DNA of 64,000 bases from Galeopsis tetrahit (taxonomy: Eukaryota > Streptophyta > Magnoliopsida > Lamiales > Lamiaceae). The stretch is from the NCBI GenBank assembly GCA_963675135.1, contig OY776122.1, forward strand, positions 17,858,881-17,922,880. The letters run 5' to 3'. Position 1 is the stretch's first letter. The number at the start of each line of letters is the position of its first letter. The notes under the pieces were generated by a model. It was not told where the DNA came from and made no database searches. It saw only the letters and a program-made list of their open reading frames with translations. Both the position numbers and the translations under genes were made by a program. This document shows, piece after piece, positions 11,683 through 22,500 of this stretch.

Positions 11683-12615
11683 CTAAGAGGTTGGTGTGTC
11701 ATTGTGAGAATTGGATATCAACCTAGCAACTCCATATCCAGATTTCACAGTATACAAACCGTTTGGATCATGAGTCCAGAATCTTGTATCCTCTTCATTC
11801 AAATCTCCAACTTCTGTTCTTAAGATTGTCTCTGCTTCAAAAGGAAGAAAACCTATTCTGATAATATCTTCCTTCCACTGTCGATCATGTGACAAAAGAT
11901 TTGAAACTGAAATTCCAGCTGCAATATTTGATCTAATCATACCATCATTCAGCCCTAACACCCAAGCATGTTTTATTAAAGTAACAGTGTTTCCATTTCC
12001 TATCAACCACCTAATTCCTTTATTAAGAATCTTTCTACTTCCACACAAGGATCTCCAAATAAAAGAAGAGTTGGTACCAATTTGAGCATTCATAATGTCA
12101 TCATGCTTAAAATACCTGGCCTTGAATACCTTTGTGATAAGAGAACTAGGATTATCAATTAACCTCCACACCTGTTTCGCCAATAGGGCTTGATTAAAGT
12201 ACTTCATCTGCCGAAAGCCCATTCCTCCCTCCTTCTTTTGTTTACACAAGTTGTCCCAATTTTTCCAATGAATTTTTCTAACCCCTTTTGTGTCTCCCCA
12301 CCAAAAATTTGCAATCAAAGCATCAATTTGTGAGCATACTTGAATTGGGATTCGAAAACATGACATAACATACGTAGGGATCGCCTGTAAAACTGATTTG
12401 ATTAAAACCTCCTTTCCTCCTTCCGAAAAATCCTTATTTTTCCAATTATCAATCTTCTGTTTGACCCTATCAATCAAATACGAGAACTGCATTCTCTTGC
12501 CTTTCAAAGAAAAAGTTGGTAACCCGAGGTAAAGTTGATGCCCTTGAGAAACCCGCATTTGCATAATGTTCTTGAAGACATTCTTGTTGCTATCAGATGT
12601 TTTAGGACTGAAGCT
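11683..12615 (-). pseudogene. LINE reverse transcriptase, C-terminal part
   Basis: Minus-strand frame reading YLGLPTFSLKGKR, then VLIKSVLQAIPTYVMSCF, then FWWGDTKG and KEGGMGFR. This is the highly characteristic thumb/connection sequence of plant L1 RTs. Upstream (to the right on the plus strand) the frame runs into the truncated LTR of copia C at 12616, so the palm with its catalytic residues is lost. Confidence 0.9.
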
Positions 12616-12815
12616 TAACTCCCCTAGATAGTTATTCAACTAAGTACTCAATAGTACTTAGTAGTTTGATTATCTTAGAAGAGTTAATCATCTTCAGCAG
12701 AGTTATCCAAGACAACCTTGCTGAGCTCTGGTTTGATCAAAAGTTGAAAAGAATTGCATACAAGTGTATTCCCCCCCCCCCATACACTTGTTATATACTC
12801 CTTTCTGGACCAACA
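12616..12815 (+). repeat. truncated 5' LTR of copia C (last 200 bp)
   Basis: Identical in extent to 26611-26810 of the 3' LTR, with two differences, including an 11-C run. The preceding 1.6 kb of LTR, with the TATA box present at 25908 in the 3' copy, is missing, so this copy lacks its own promoter. Confidence 0.9.
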
Positions 12816-12817
12816 AG

Positions 12818-12832
12818 TGGTATCAGAGCAGG
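12818..12832 (+). other. primer binding site of copia C
   Basis: tggtatcagagcagg starts two bases after the LTR end. The first 12 bases are fully complementary to the 3' end of initiator tRNA-Met. Five perfect copies of the complementary 11-mer occur near the 3' end of the element (24484-24662). Confidence 0.9.
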
Positions 12833-12955
12833 GGTTCAAAGACCACTGCTTCTGAAAAATCCATCTTGATTTTCAAAAGTCACATATTTTGTGGCCACTG
12901 AACTGATCTCTATCTGAAATCTATTATTTGTTGACTAACTGTTTGTTCTTGAGAT

Positions 12956-15424
12956 ATGTCCAACAACAATGCTGTTCCTCATGATGCTGTTCAAGGAATC
13001 AACAACATGGCCACCAATCCAGTCAATCACATATCACATCACAAATTGCCCATGTTCTCAATTGACAATTATGACTTCTGGAAGATCAGAATGAGAGCTC
13101 ATCTTGCATCCCTTCACACTGACATGTTAAGAGTAATCACAAGAGGACCTTTTGTGTTTACTCAAATTAACCCCAGATTAACAGAGGAGTAAAGAGCTGA
13201 TGTCAGGGAACTGATTCCCAAAGATGAAGATGACTTCACTGCTGATGAAAAGAGGAAAGATAACTTGAATTATCTTGCAATGAACACCCTCTACCAAACA
13301 ATTCCAAATGCAATTATGGGTAGAGTCTACCACTGCACCACAGCCAAAGAAATTTGGGATACCCTTGCTGAAATGTGTGAGGGTACAGAAAAGATCAAGG
13401 AGAATAAGCTCCAAGTTGCTGTGCAGAAGTTTGAACAATTCTCAATGGAGTCTGATGAGTCCATTGACAAGTTTGCTGGTAGATTCACTGATGTGATGAA
13501 TGAAATCAACTCCTTGGGCAAGGTATACACCAAGAGAGAAGTTGGATTGAAGATCTTGAGAAGTCTCACTCAAAAGTGGGATATCTATGCTGTGATGATG
13601 CAAAACACCAAGGATCTCTCCACCATGCCCATGCAACAAATCTTCTCTGAACTCAAAGCCTATGATTTCGATCTCAATAGAAGAAAGCCTGTTGAGGAAC
13701 CTTCAAATCCTACTAAGGGAGTGGCACTCAAAGCCAAAGTTGCTGAACCTGAAATGCAACCCACTCCCAGATCATCAAAGTCAGTCTCAAAGACTGAAAT
13801 GAAGGAAGAACTAGCCTTGATGGCTAGAAGGTTTGACAAGCTCAACTCAAGGTTTGGTAGATACAAGAAATTCTACCAAGACAACAAATTCAGGAGAAGG
13901 TACAACTCCCCTGAAGCTCAGGCTGAGGATAAAAAGCCTGAAGAGAAAAGATCAGAGGACAAGTCCTCTGATAGGAGAAGGTCCAATAGAGCTGACCCTT
14001 CATCATCCAAAAGAAGAGATGAATCCAAGAAGGATAATGATGAAGACCTGTGCTACAATTGCAAAAAGAAAGGGCACTTCCAGTATGACTGCCCTGAATT
14101 GAGCTCTAAAGAAAGAAGAGAAAGGCAAGCCAAAATAGACAGGAAGTTCACCAACAGAAAAGCCATGATGGCTGGTGATGAATCTGATAGTGCTGAAAGC
14201 TTCAACTCTTCTGATGGACTGTTCTCAAACAGTGATGATGATGATGATGTGTGCAACATGGCTATTGAGGATGATGAGGTATCCTCCACTTCTAGCTCAC
14301 CATCATTCTTATCACAGAACACTAGTGAAGTCAACTTGAAACTTTCCTTTGGGAAGTTGATGAAAGATTTCACTAGATTACAAGAATTTCATGATAATTG
14401 TGTGAGAGAAAATGAAAGACTTTCAATTGAGCTTTCAAAACCTGCTGAGACAGTAATTGACATTAAATCTACTGAGTTGTATCAACAAGTCTTGAGAGAG
14501 CTTGAGGAAGCAAATCTCAGGATAGTTGACCAACAAGGACAGATTGATGCTCAATTACTTACTCAGAAGAGAAAAGATTTTGAACTAAAAATTCTTCAAG
14601 CTAAGTTTGAAAACCTCTCACATGAGTATGACATTCTTAAATCAAGTGAAGAGAGCCTGAAACAAAAGATGTCTGCTTTGAAAAAATCCTCTAGTGCAAT
14701 AGAGGAAATTCAGAGTTATCAAAGACCTATGGCTCAAAGAAGTGGATTAGGCTTTGATCCATTTTAATCTTCACCTTGTCTTAGTGTTGCTTCTACAAGT
14801 AACACTAAGAAAATCTTTGTTAAGTCAGTGGCACCAACTGAAAATGAAAACAAACAGCCATTGAACAAAGGAAAGGGCAAAATGGATGATTTGCCTACTC
14901 AAGTGCCTCAGGAGACTAGGCCAAAACCTAAGGAAATGGCTAAAACTCCTGATCACAAGAGGAATGTTGGTCAGCAGAGTAGACCCAATGGAAGGGCAAC
15001 TCTCCTGAACAATGTTCAGAAGAGTTATCCAAGGTATAATCAGCCTAGGCCAACTCTACTGAGAAAGCCTCAGCTGACTAGACCTAAGGACAACTATCCT
15101 CAAAGGAAAAATAAAATGAGACAACAAAAACCCTTCATGTCAAAGGGTAATGGTCATAAGAAAGCTTTTCCTCAAAGATTTCCTCAAGTAGCACAAAGAA
15201 CTCATAAGTTCAGGAGAGTTGACAACTCCCCTGAAACTTACAGAGTTAATACCTTCACACACACTTTCCCAAAGGCATTTAAGGGAAAAACAGTGTATGT
15301 TGATGCACAAGGAAAACAACTTAGCCACCTTGAATCAATCAGGGTGATTAGGCAAGTTTGGGTTCCTAAAGGTACAGCTAACCTCTCAGGACCCAAAACT
15401 CAAAGGGTACCTAAACCTATCTAA
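12956..15424 (+). pseudogene. Copia C gag, single frame with three stops
   Basis: ATG at 12956 opens MSNNNAVPHD. The frame has TAA at 13190, 14765 and 15422 but no frameshift through 15424. Domains: UBN2-type gag core (MFSIDNYDFWKIRM...AKEIWDTLAEMCEG...KILRSL), a zinc knuckle CYNCKKKGHFQYDC (about 14050-14090), an acidic Ser-rich stretch, a coiled coil (about 14340-14700), and a basic Gln/Pro-rich C-terminus. The last stop sits at the gag/pol boundary and is immediately followed by a splice-acceptor-like sequence (ttgcag/gt at 15425). The other two stops look like decay. Confidence 0.85.
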
Positions 15425-18400
15425 TTGCAGGTACCAATGGGCCACAAGAAGAGGAGTATGAGCAAAAAGACAGCATGGTACCTTGACAGTGGATGCTCAA
15501 GGCACATGACTGGAAATAAGGAACTCCTCACTGATTTTATTGAAAAAGAAGGCCCAAATGTCACCTTTGGAGACAGCTCACAAACAACAACAAAAGGTTA
15601 TGGTACTTTGATGATTGGTAACATCAAAGTATCCAATGTGTCTTATGTAGCTGGTCTCAAATATAATCTCCTAAGTATCAGTCAATTTTGTGATAAAGAT
15701 TTCAATGTTGAGTTCTCAAGTGGAAAATGCTTAATTAAAGATAAAACTCAACAAACTCTATTGACTGGAACTAGGAAAGGAAATGTGTATTTTGCAGACT
15801 GGGACAAGTCTACTGATGCTGCATGTTTCATTGCTAAGAGCACTAGTGAACAAAGCTGGTTATGGCATAAGAGGCTAAACCATCTGAACTTCAAATCAAT
15901 AAACAAACTTGCTAGAAATGCATTAGTTAAAGGACTACCTAATGAGGTTTTCATTAAAGAACATGTGTGTAAACCATGTCAAGAAGGAAAACAGATTAAA
16001 GCCTCATTCAAAGGAAAACCAGTCATCTCTACTGAAAGGGTACTTGAACTACTACATATGGACTTATTTGGACCAATTACCCCTGCAAGCATAAATGGTA
16101 GAAAATACACATTGGTTGTAGTAGATGACTTCTCTAGGTTCACATGGGTAGTATTACTCCTTAATAAGAAGGAAACACAAGTCAAACTACCTGAACTTCT
16201 TAAGAGACTGTCAAATGAGAAAAGCTTTAGCATTATCAAGATAAGATCTGATAAAGGCACTGAGTTCATAAATTCATACATCAATGAGTATTGCACATCT
16301 AATGGAATAGCTCATGAAACCTCAGCAGCTAGAACTCCCCAACAAAATGGAGTTACAGAAAGGAGAAATAGAACCTTAAAAGAAGTTGCTAGAACCTTAA
16401 TTGCTGATTCAAATTTACCTAAGAGGTTTTGGGCTGAAGCTATAAACACTGCATGCCATACTCAAAATAGATGCTTGATTACTAAGGGACAAGGCAAAAC
16501 CCCCTATGAACTCTGGAAAGGAAGAATGCCTAAACTGTCATACTTTCACATCTTTGGTTGTAAGTGTTTCATACACAATAATGGGAAAGAACAGTTGAAA
16601 GCCTTTGATAGCAAAGCTGATGAGGGAGTATTCCTTGGATATTCTCAAATCAGTAGAGCTTTCAGAGTCTACAACAAGAAAACCCTTATTGTGGAAGAAA
16701 CAACTCATGTTGTGTTTGATGAATCTATTCATGAGTTCAGGAATGAAAACCTGGAATCTGAAGAAATCACACAGAGGACAACCAGACTGAGCCTAAAAGA
16801 CAAAGACACTGAATTCATAGAAGTTGTCCAAGCCAACCTACCTGAAAAACTCACATTGGACAACAATCCTGAAGGCAACCTTCCTGAGGCAAATCCCACT
16901 GATGGAAATGGTGAACTGAATGATCCAATCCCAGTTCACATCCAGGTAACAACTACCAATGAAGAAGCAGTTCCTGCTGAGGTAGTTAATGGGTCAAATA
17001 ATCAAGGGGGAACTCAAAATGTTGTAAATACCAATGTCCCTGACATTGAGGACAACACCCCTGATTATGATCCTGAATTAGATCCTGCATTCAATTATCC
17101 TGAATTCTATGATCAAAATGACTCAACTTCAGTAGAGGACAACTCTACTGAAGAGATCAGAAAAAGAAGGACTTGGTTGTCTGACCATCCTACTGATCTA
17201 ATACTTGGTGACCCAAGTATTGGAGTCAAAACAAGGAGATTTCATGGTGAAAGTGCTCTTTTCTGTTGTTTCTTGTCAGAACAAGAACCAAGTGATATTG
17301 AAGAAGCACTTCAAGATGCCAATTGGATCACAGCCATGCAGGAAGAACTGAATCAATTCACCAGAAATGAAGTATGGGAGCTGGTGGATAGACCTTCACA
17401 TCAAGATGTTATTCGAACCAAGTGGGTGTTCAAGAACAAAAAGAATGAGAATGATGTGATTGTCAGAAACAAAGCAAGACTAGTGGCAAAAGGTTATTGC
17501 CAGCATGAAGGCATCGACTATGATGAAACCTTTGCACCTGTGGCAAGGCTAGAAGCAATAAGGCTCTTTCTAGCCTATGCAGCCCACAAGAGGTTCAAAG
17601 TGTACCAGATGGATGTCAAGAGTGCCTTTCTGAATGGAGTCTTGAAAGAAGAAGTCTATGTGGAGCAACCACCAGGTTTTGAAGTTGGAAACCAAGTCTA
17701 CAGACTGAAGAAGGCTCTATATGGACTCAAGCAAGCCCCTAGGGCTTGGTATGACACACTGTCACAATTCCTCTTGGATCATGGATTCACCAAAGGAACT
17801 GTGGACAGAACTCTCTTCAGAATCACTGAAGGAGAGGACATCTTGCTTGTCCAAATATATGTGGATGACATCATATTTGGATCCCCAAATGAGAAGTTGT
17901 GTGAGAAGTTCTCCAAGCTTATGCAAAGCAAGTTTGAGATGTCCATGATGGGTTTGATGAACTTCTTTTTGGGTCTACAAGTCAAGCAATCAAAAGAAGG
18001 AATCTTCATCAACCAAGCTAAGTACACCAGAGAAATGATCAAAAAGTTTGGGTGTACAACAAGCAAGCTAGTAAGGATCCCAATGAACACTAATTGGAAG
18101 ATGGATCCTGATGAGAGTGGTATCTCAACCAACTCTACTGAGTATAGAGGAATCATTGGTTCACACCTCTATCTCACTGCCAGCAGACCTGACATCACCT
18201 TTGCAGTAGGTGTTTGTGCAAGGTTTCAAGCAAATCCTAAGAAAAGCCATCTTGAGGCTGCAAAAAGGATCTTGAGGTATCTCAAAGGCACTGAAAATCT
18301 AGGCCTTTGGTACCCTGCTGATGACAATATTGAGTTAACTGGCTACTCAGATGCTGATTATGGAGGATGCAGAATTGACAGAAAGTCCACTTCAGGAACT

Positions 18401-18772
18401 TGTCAATTCTTAGGCAACAAACTCATATCTTGGTTCTCCAAGAAGCAAAATACAGTGGCTACTTCCACCACTGAAGCTGAATATGTTGCTGCTGGAAGTT
18501 GTTGTGCTCAAATTCTGTGGTTGAGACAACAACTAAGAGACTACAATGTCAACTCTACTGAAGTGCCTATCTTCTGTGACAATAACAGTGTTATTGCCAT
18601 ATCACAGAATCCTGTATTGCACACTAGATGCAAGCATGTGGACATCAAGCATCACTTCATTAGAGATCATGTGGAGAAGAAGGATATCAAGTTGGTAAAG
18701 ATCCACACAGATCATCAAAAAGCTGATATATTGACAAAGCCACTTGCAGAGGCAAGATTTCTGGAATTATAA
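15425..18772 (+). CDS. Copia C Pol polyprotein (no internal stops)
   Basis: 1,115 codons open in the gag frame. Order: protease (WYLDSGCSRHM, DSG active site), GAG-pre-integrase zinc region (HKRLNH...CKPC), integrase DDE core (VDDFSRF, RSDKGTEF, QQNGVTERRNR), RT (QMDVKSAFLNG, YGLKQAPRAWY, catalytic YVDDI near 17860), and RNase H (DADYGG, TEAEY, DNNS, KHVDIKHHF). All expected catalytic residues are visible. It would be made only by readthrough or splicing past the TAA at 15422. The element's promoter LTR is truncated, so native expression is unlikely. A conserved pol beside a broken gag indicates a fairly recent insertion. Confidence 0.95.
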   Translation: MQVPMGHKKRSMSKKTAWYLDSGCSRHMTGNKELLTDFIEKEGPNVTFGDSSQTTTKGYGTLMIGNIKVSNVSYVAGLKYNLLSISQFCDKDFNVEFSSGKCLIKDKTQQTLLTGTRKGNVYFADWDKSTDAACFIAKSTSEQSWLWHKRLNHLNFKSINKLARNALVKGLPNEVFIKEHVCKPCQEGKQIKASFKGKPVISTERVLELLHMDLFGPITPASINGRKYTLVVVDDFSRFTWVVLLLNKKETQVKLPELLKRLSNEKSFSIIKIRSDKGTEFINSYINEYCTSNGIAHETSAARTPQQNGVTERRNRTLKEVARTLIADSNLPKRFWAEAINTACHTQNRCLITKGQGKTPYELWKGRMPKLSYFHIFGCKCFIHNNGKEQLKAFDSKADEGVFLGYSQISRAFRVYNKKTLIVEETTHVVFDESIHEFRNENLESEEITQRTTRLSLKDKDTEFIEVVQANLPEKLTLDNNPEGNLPEANPTDGNGELNDPIPVHIQVTTTNEEAVPAEVVNGSNNQGGTQNVVNTNVPDIEDNTPDYDPELDPAFNYPEFYDQNDSTSVEDNSTEEIRKRRTWLSDHPTDLILGDPSIGVKTRRFHGESALFCCFLSEQEPSDIEEALQDANWITAMQEELNQFTRNEVWELVDRPSHQDVIRTKWVFKNKKNENDVIVRNKARLVAKGYCQHEGIDYDETFAPVARLEAIRLFLAYAAHKRFKVYQMDVKSAFLNGVLKEEVYVEQPPGFEVGNQVYRLKKALYGLKQAPRAWYDTLSQFLLDHGFTKGTVDRTLFRITEGEDILLVQIYVDDIIFGSPNEKLCEKFSKLMQSKFEMSMMGLMNFFLGLQVKQSKEGIFINQAKYTREMIKKFGCTTSKLVRIPMNTNWKMDPDESGISTNSTEYRGIIGSHLYLTASRPDITFAVGVCARFQANPKKSHLEAAKRILRYLKGTENLGLWYPADDNIELTGYSDADYGGCRIDRKSTSGTCQFLGNKLISWFSKKQNTVATSTTEAEYVAAGSCCAQILWLRQQLRDYNVNSTEVPIFCDNNSVIAISQNPVLHTRCKHVDIKHHFIRDHVEKKDIKLVKIHTDHQKADILTKPLAEARFLEL

Positions 18773-19537
18773 GCAGAGTTGGGTCTAGTTGATCCAGGGA
18801 AGTTGGACAAATGAGTCCAAAGGAGTTTATCCATTAAGGGGGAACAAATTTCAAACTTCAGCAGACTTGGTCAAGTCTACTGAAACTCAGAAGAGATGAC
18901 TCTCATGTGTCAGGACACTTGTCCATTGAATTTCAGGACAGTTGTCCACATCTTTTCAGGACACTTGTCCTAGTGGGGTCAGATAAGTTGTCCTAGCTAT
19001 CAAACCAAATCTTGGTCTGATAAGCACCTATTTTGGGTAATCATTGTCTATTTCGAAATCTGTCCCATTCCATATACAGATTTCACCTTTTTGGGATTTA
19101 ATTTGTCTCCCACCCAAAAGGTCACTTTCCATGCATTAAATGCCAAGATTTAACTCTTGTTTGCATTAAACCCTTTGGGACATGATCTATCTTGAAAATC
19201 CCCCAGCTTTAAACAAACATTAAAACTCCACCCACGTTTTGAATAAAACAGTTTTTAACTGTTACATTGGTTTTTGACCATTGGATCAAAACTGGCCAAC
19301 TCCCCTGAAATCAATCTTGGTCGTCCATTTTGGATTTCCACTTTTGTAAACAGTTGAATAAGGCTTAAGACCCACCTACTCATTGACATACATTCCTTTT
19401 GGAATATTCACAAGTCTTAAGAAGCCATATTCACATCACTTCTCCCCCACGCATTCAAACTCCTTGAAACCCTAGTTTTTCATACTCTCTCAAACTTTCT
19501 CTCAAAACTCTCTCAATCTCATTTCTGTAAACCTTCA
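18773..19537 (+). other. pol-ORF3 spacer of copia C with GGACA.TTGTCC repeats
   Basis: No gene. Three copies of the imperfect palindrome tcaggaca(c/g)ttgtcc lie at 18910-18924, 18933-18947 and 18956-18970. The rest is AT-rich leader to the ORF3 start at 19538, where tctctcaaa repeats precede the ATG. Confidence 0.7.
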
Positions 19538-22500
19538 ATGGCTCCCAAAGTTAGACCAGAAATGATCATTGATTTCTCCAACAAGGCTCTAGACCTTGAT
19601 TTTGGATACTTAAGCAACAAAAACAGTCTTCACTTTGAGCCCATAGTATCATTTGAAAGTGAGGATCCTGAGATTACACCAACCCTGAGATGGTTGAGGA
19701 GAGCTGGATTGTAGAAGTTTATGAAGGGTAGACCAAGCTCTTGCTTAGAAAGCTACATGGCTGAGTTCTTTGCTTTCCTCAAGTGGAGAGGTAAGCCTGA
19801 AGATGGTGAAGTCTCTACAAAGCTTTCATATGTGGCAGAGGGAGAGGAGAAAGAGAGATTTCATAGAGTGAAATTCTCTTCAGAAGATCTTGAAGGAGCC
19901 TTTGGATTGCCTTTTGAGGGAAGGAATCCAGAACTTTATGGTGCTAATCATGAAGAGGAGATAGCACAAGAATGGCTTTTGGTTCCAGGTCCCATCTCTT
20001 CAACACAAAACAAGAAGACCCTCAAGCCAAAATTTCTCAATCTATTTGAGGTAATCACTAAGAGTCTTATGAGCAATACTGGAAGCTTGGAGCAAGTCAG
20101 CCATCCAAGAATCAGAATTATGGCTGCAGTTATTGATGCTAGTGACAAAGGCATCAAATTTGATTGGAGGACCTTCATCATGTCTGAGATGATGAAGGAA
20201 AAGGCCAAGTTTAAGGTGAAAGCTCACAACAAGGTTGTGCTAGAAGGGAAACTGAAGTATTGCACCAGGGCAAGCTTGTTGATTGAACGATTTTCCCATT
20301 ATTCTCAAATGCAAACCTTTGCAAAGCCCCTCCCAGCCCAGAAGATTCTGTTTAGAAAGCTCATCAAGAAAACTGAGCAAAGGAGGATGCTTATGGCCAA
20401 ACCTGCTGAAGAGAAGGTGGAGGAAAAGCCAAAATTGAAAAAGAGGACAAAGGCCAGAGTGGTGAAGACAAGGAAAATGTCTCAAATCCCCTCAGAGGAG
20501 AATTCAGGAGCTTCAACTGAGATTGAAGAAGTTGCTGAAAAGGGAGTAAGTGTGCCCTCTGATCATTTAGAAGAATTGAGACTAAAGTATAATGAGACTA
20601 GACAAAAGTCTAGAGGTGATAAGAGGATCAGGGAAGTTGTCCCTGAAAAGGATGGTGAAGGAAGTGGGAGCAGTAGGGCCAGCAATAGAAGGGCCAAGCC
20701 TACTGATAAAGTGTTGGAGCTTCAGGAAGAAAGGTCTCTCCAACTTGCTCTAAGAGAGAGCTGAGCTGAAAGCAGGACCAAATCCAAGTCAAGGACCAAC
20801 TCATCTAGTTCTGGAACTCCAGAATCCAAGGTCCCTGAAGGTCAACCAATAGAGGCCAACATCCCTGAAACCCAGAATATTGAACCCAGCTCCCCTAAAA
20901 CTCATGTTACCCCTCCCAACCAGCCTATCACCCCTGTAAATCTCACTAAGAGGTACTCTCCAGAAGGAAGTGTGCAGAGAAGTGGCATTGATGTGCTAGC
21001 AGACTTAGCAGTAGATGAGACAAGGCTTCTGTCCCCTCTTGATTCATCCATGCTCAACTACTCCAAACTCTTAGAACATGCACTTCATGAGCCAACTCCC
21101 CTAAGCAAAGCCCCCTCAGAATCATTGCTCTTAAAAGCAACTGAGGAACCTTCAATTGAACCTAACCCTTCTAAAGCCAACCCTCCTGAACTCAACTTGC
21201 CTGAAGCTGCAATTAATGAAACCACAGCCAACTCCCCTATAGCCCAAAGTTCTCCATCTAATGAGAATGAGGAGGAGTATACTTATGAAAGTATGCTCAG
21301 AGGTGGAGCTAAGGCCACTGTGGATAGTTTGTACCCACAGCTTGCTGAATTTCCAAGAATTCAGAAGACATTCCATGATTTAAGGATGCTGGTGGATATT
21401 AAAGACAAAACAATCATGGAAATCTCTCAAGTCATCCAGGATAAGGGTGCAAACTGGTGGCAAGTGGAAGAAACCACACTGCTACACTTTGCTGGTGTGC
21501 TAAAAATAAGATTTCTCATTGATGAGGAAATTTTTGCAAAGTTAGTAGATGAGAAGATCATTGAGGAGAAAGAGAGAAAAGCTAAGGGCATCAAACACCC
21601 TGATAGCAGCTCAAATGATGATGATTCCCCTGATGATCCCTCAAACCCTTCAAACCCCAACCCTCCTGAAACCCCTCAAGCCAACCTCCCTGAATATACT
21701 CAACCCAAATCTTTTGTATCAGGCAGACTTTCAAACCCTCCTAGAACCTATCATAGGAAATGCTCTGTATCTTCAGAGGTTTTGACCAAGGGTGGTAACA
21801 CAACCAAAGATACATCTGCCAATGAAGGTTCTTCTGAACCCAAGGCACAACCTAAAAATGTTGAGGTTCCTATACTAGAGGCTGGTTTGGTTAAGGCCTA
21901 TTCAGTGTCAGAAGAGTTGGACACTGATCAACCCTTAATCATTCAGGATGACTCAGTGGCTGCTGAAATAAGCACTGTGATCTCCCCACAACTGCCATCT
22001 TTGAACCTTGTTGAAGGTGAAGATGTTGCAGGTCTAGGTGAAGGTGTTGAAAAGGAGAGCTTAGTCAAAAAATCAGAGGGAGTAGTGGATGATAGAGAGG
22101 TAGTAATCACTAAGATAGTGAGTGTACCACAAATAGAGGGTGGTATAAGTGAGGAAGGACAGGTTATTCTTGAAGTCAAATCTGAACTTCAAGAATCCCT
22201 TGATGAAAGGAGGCCTGATTCCTTGGGTGAGAACATTTTAAATGAAGGAAGAAAATAACAAGTTGAAAATGAGAAGAAGGCTGCTGATGTATCAGAGTCT
22301 TATGCAAAAGAAATTGAGGGTGATGAGTGTTTATTCCCTAACTTGTTTGATTTGTCTAACATTGCAGGTATAAGTCTTGATCAAATCTTTGCAGATGACT
22401 TCTTGACAGATGCTCCCATCCATGTTGATTCTGGATCAGCACAAGCCCTACTTGGCTTGCAATCAACAAAGTTGGATTCCTTGGCTCAACAAGTTCAATC

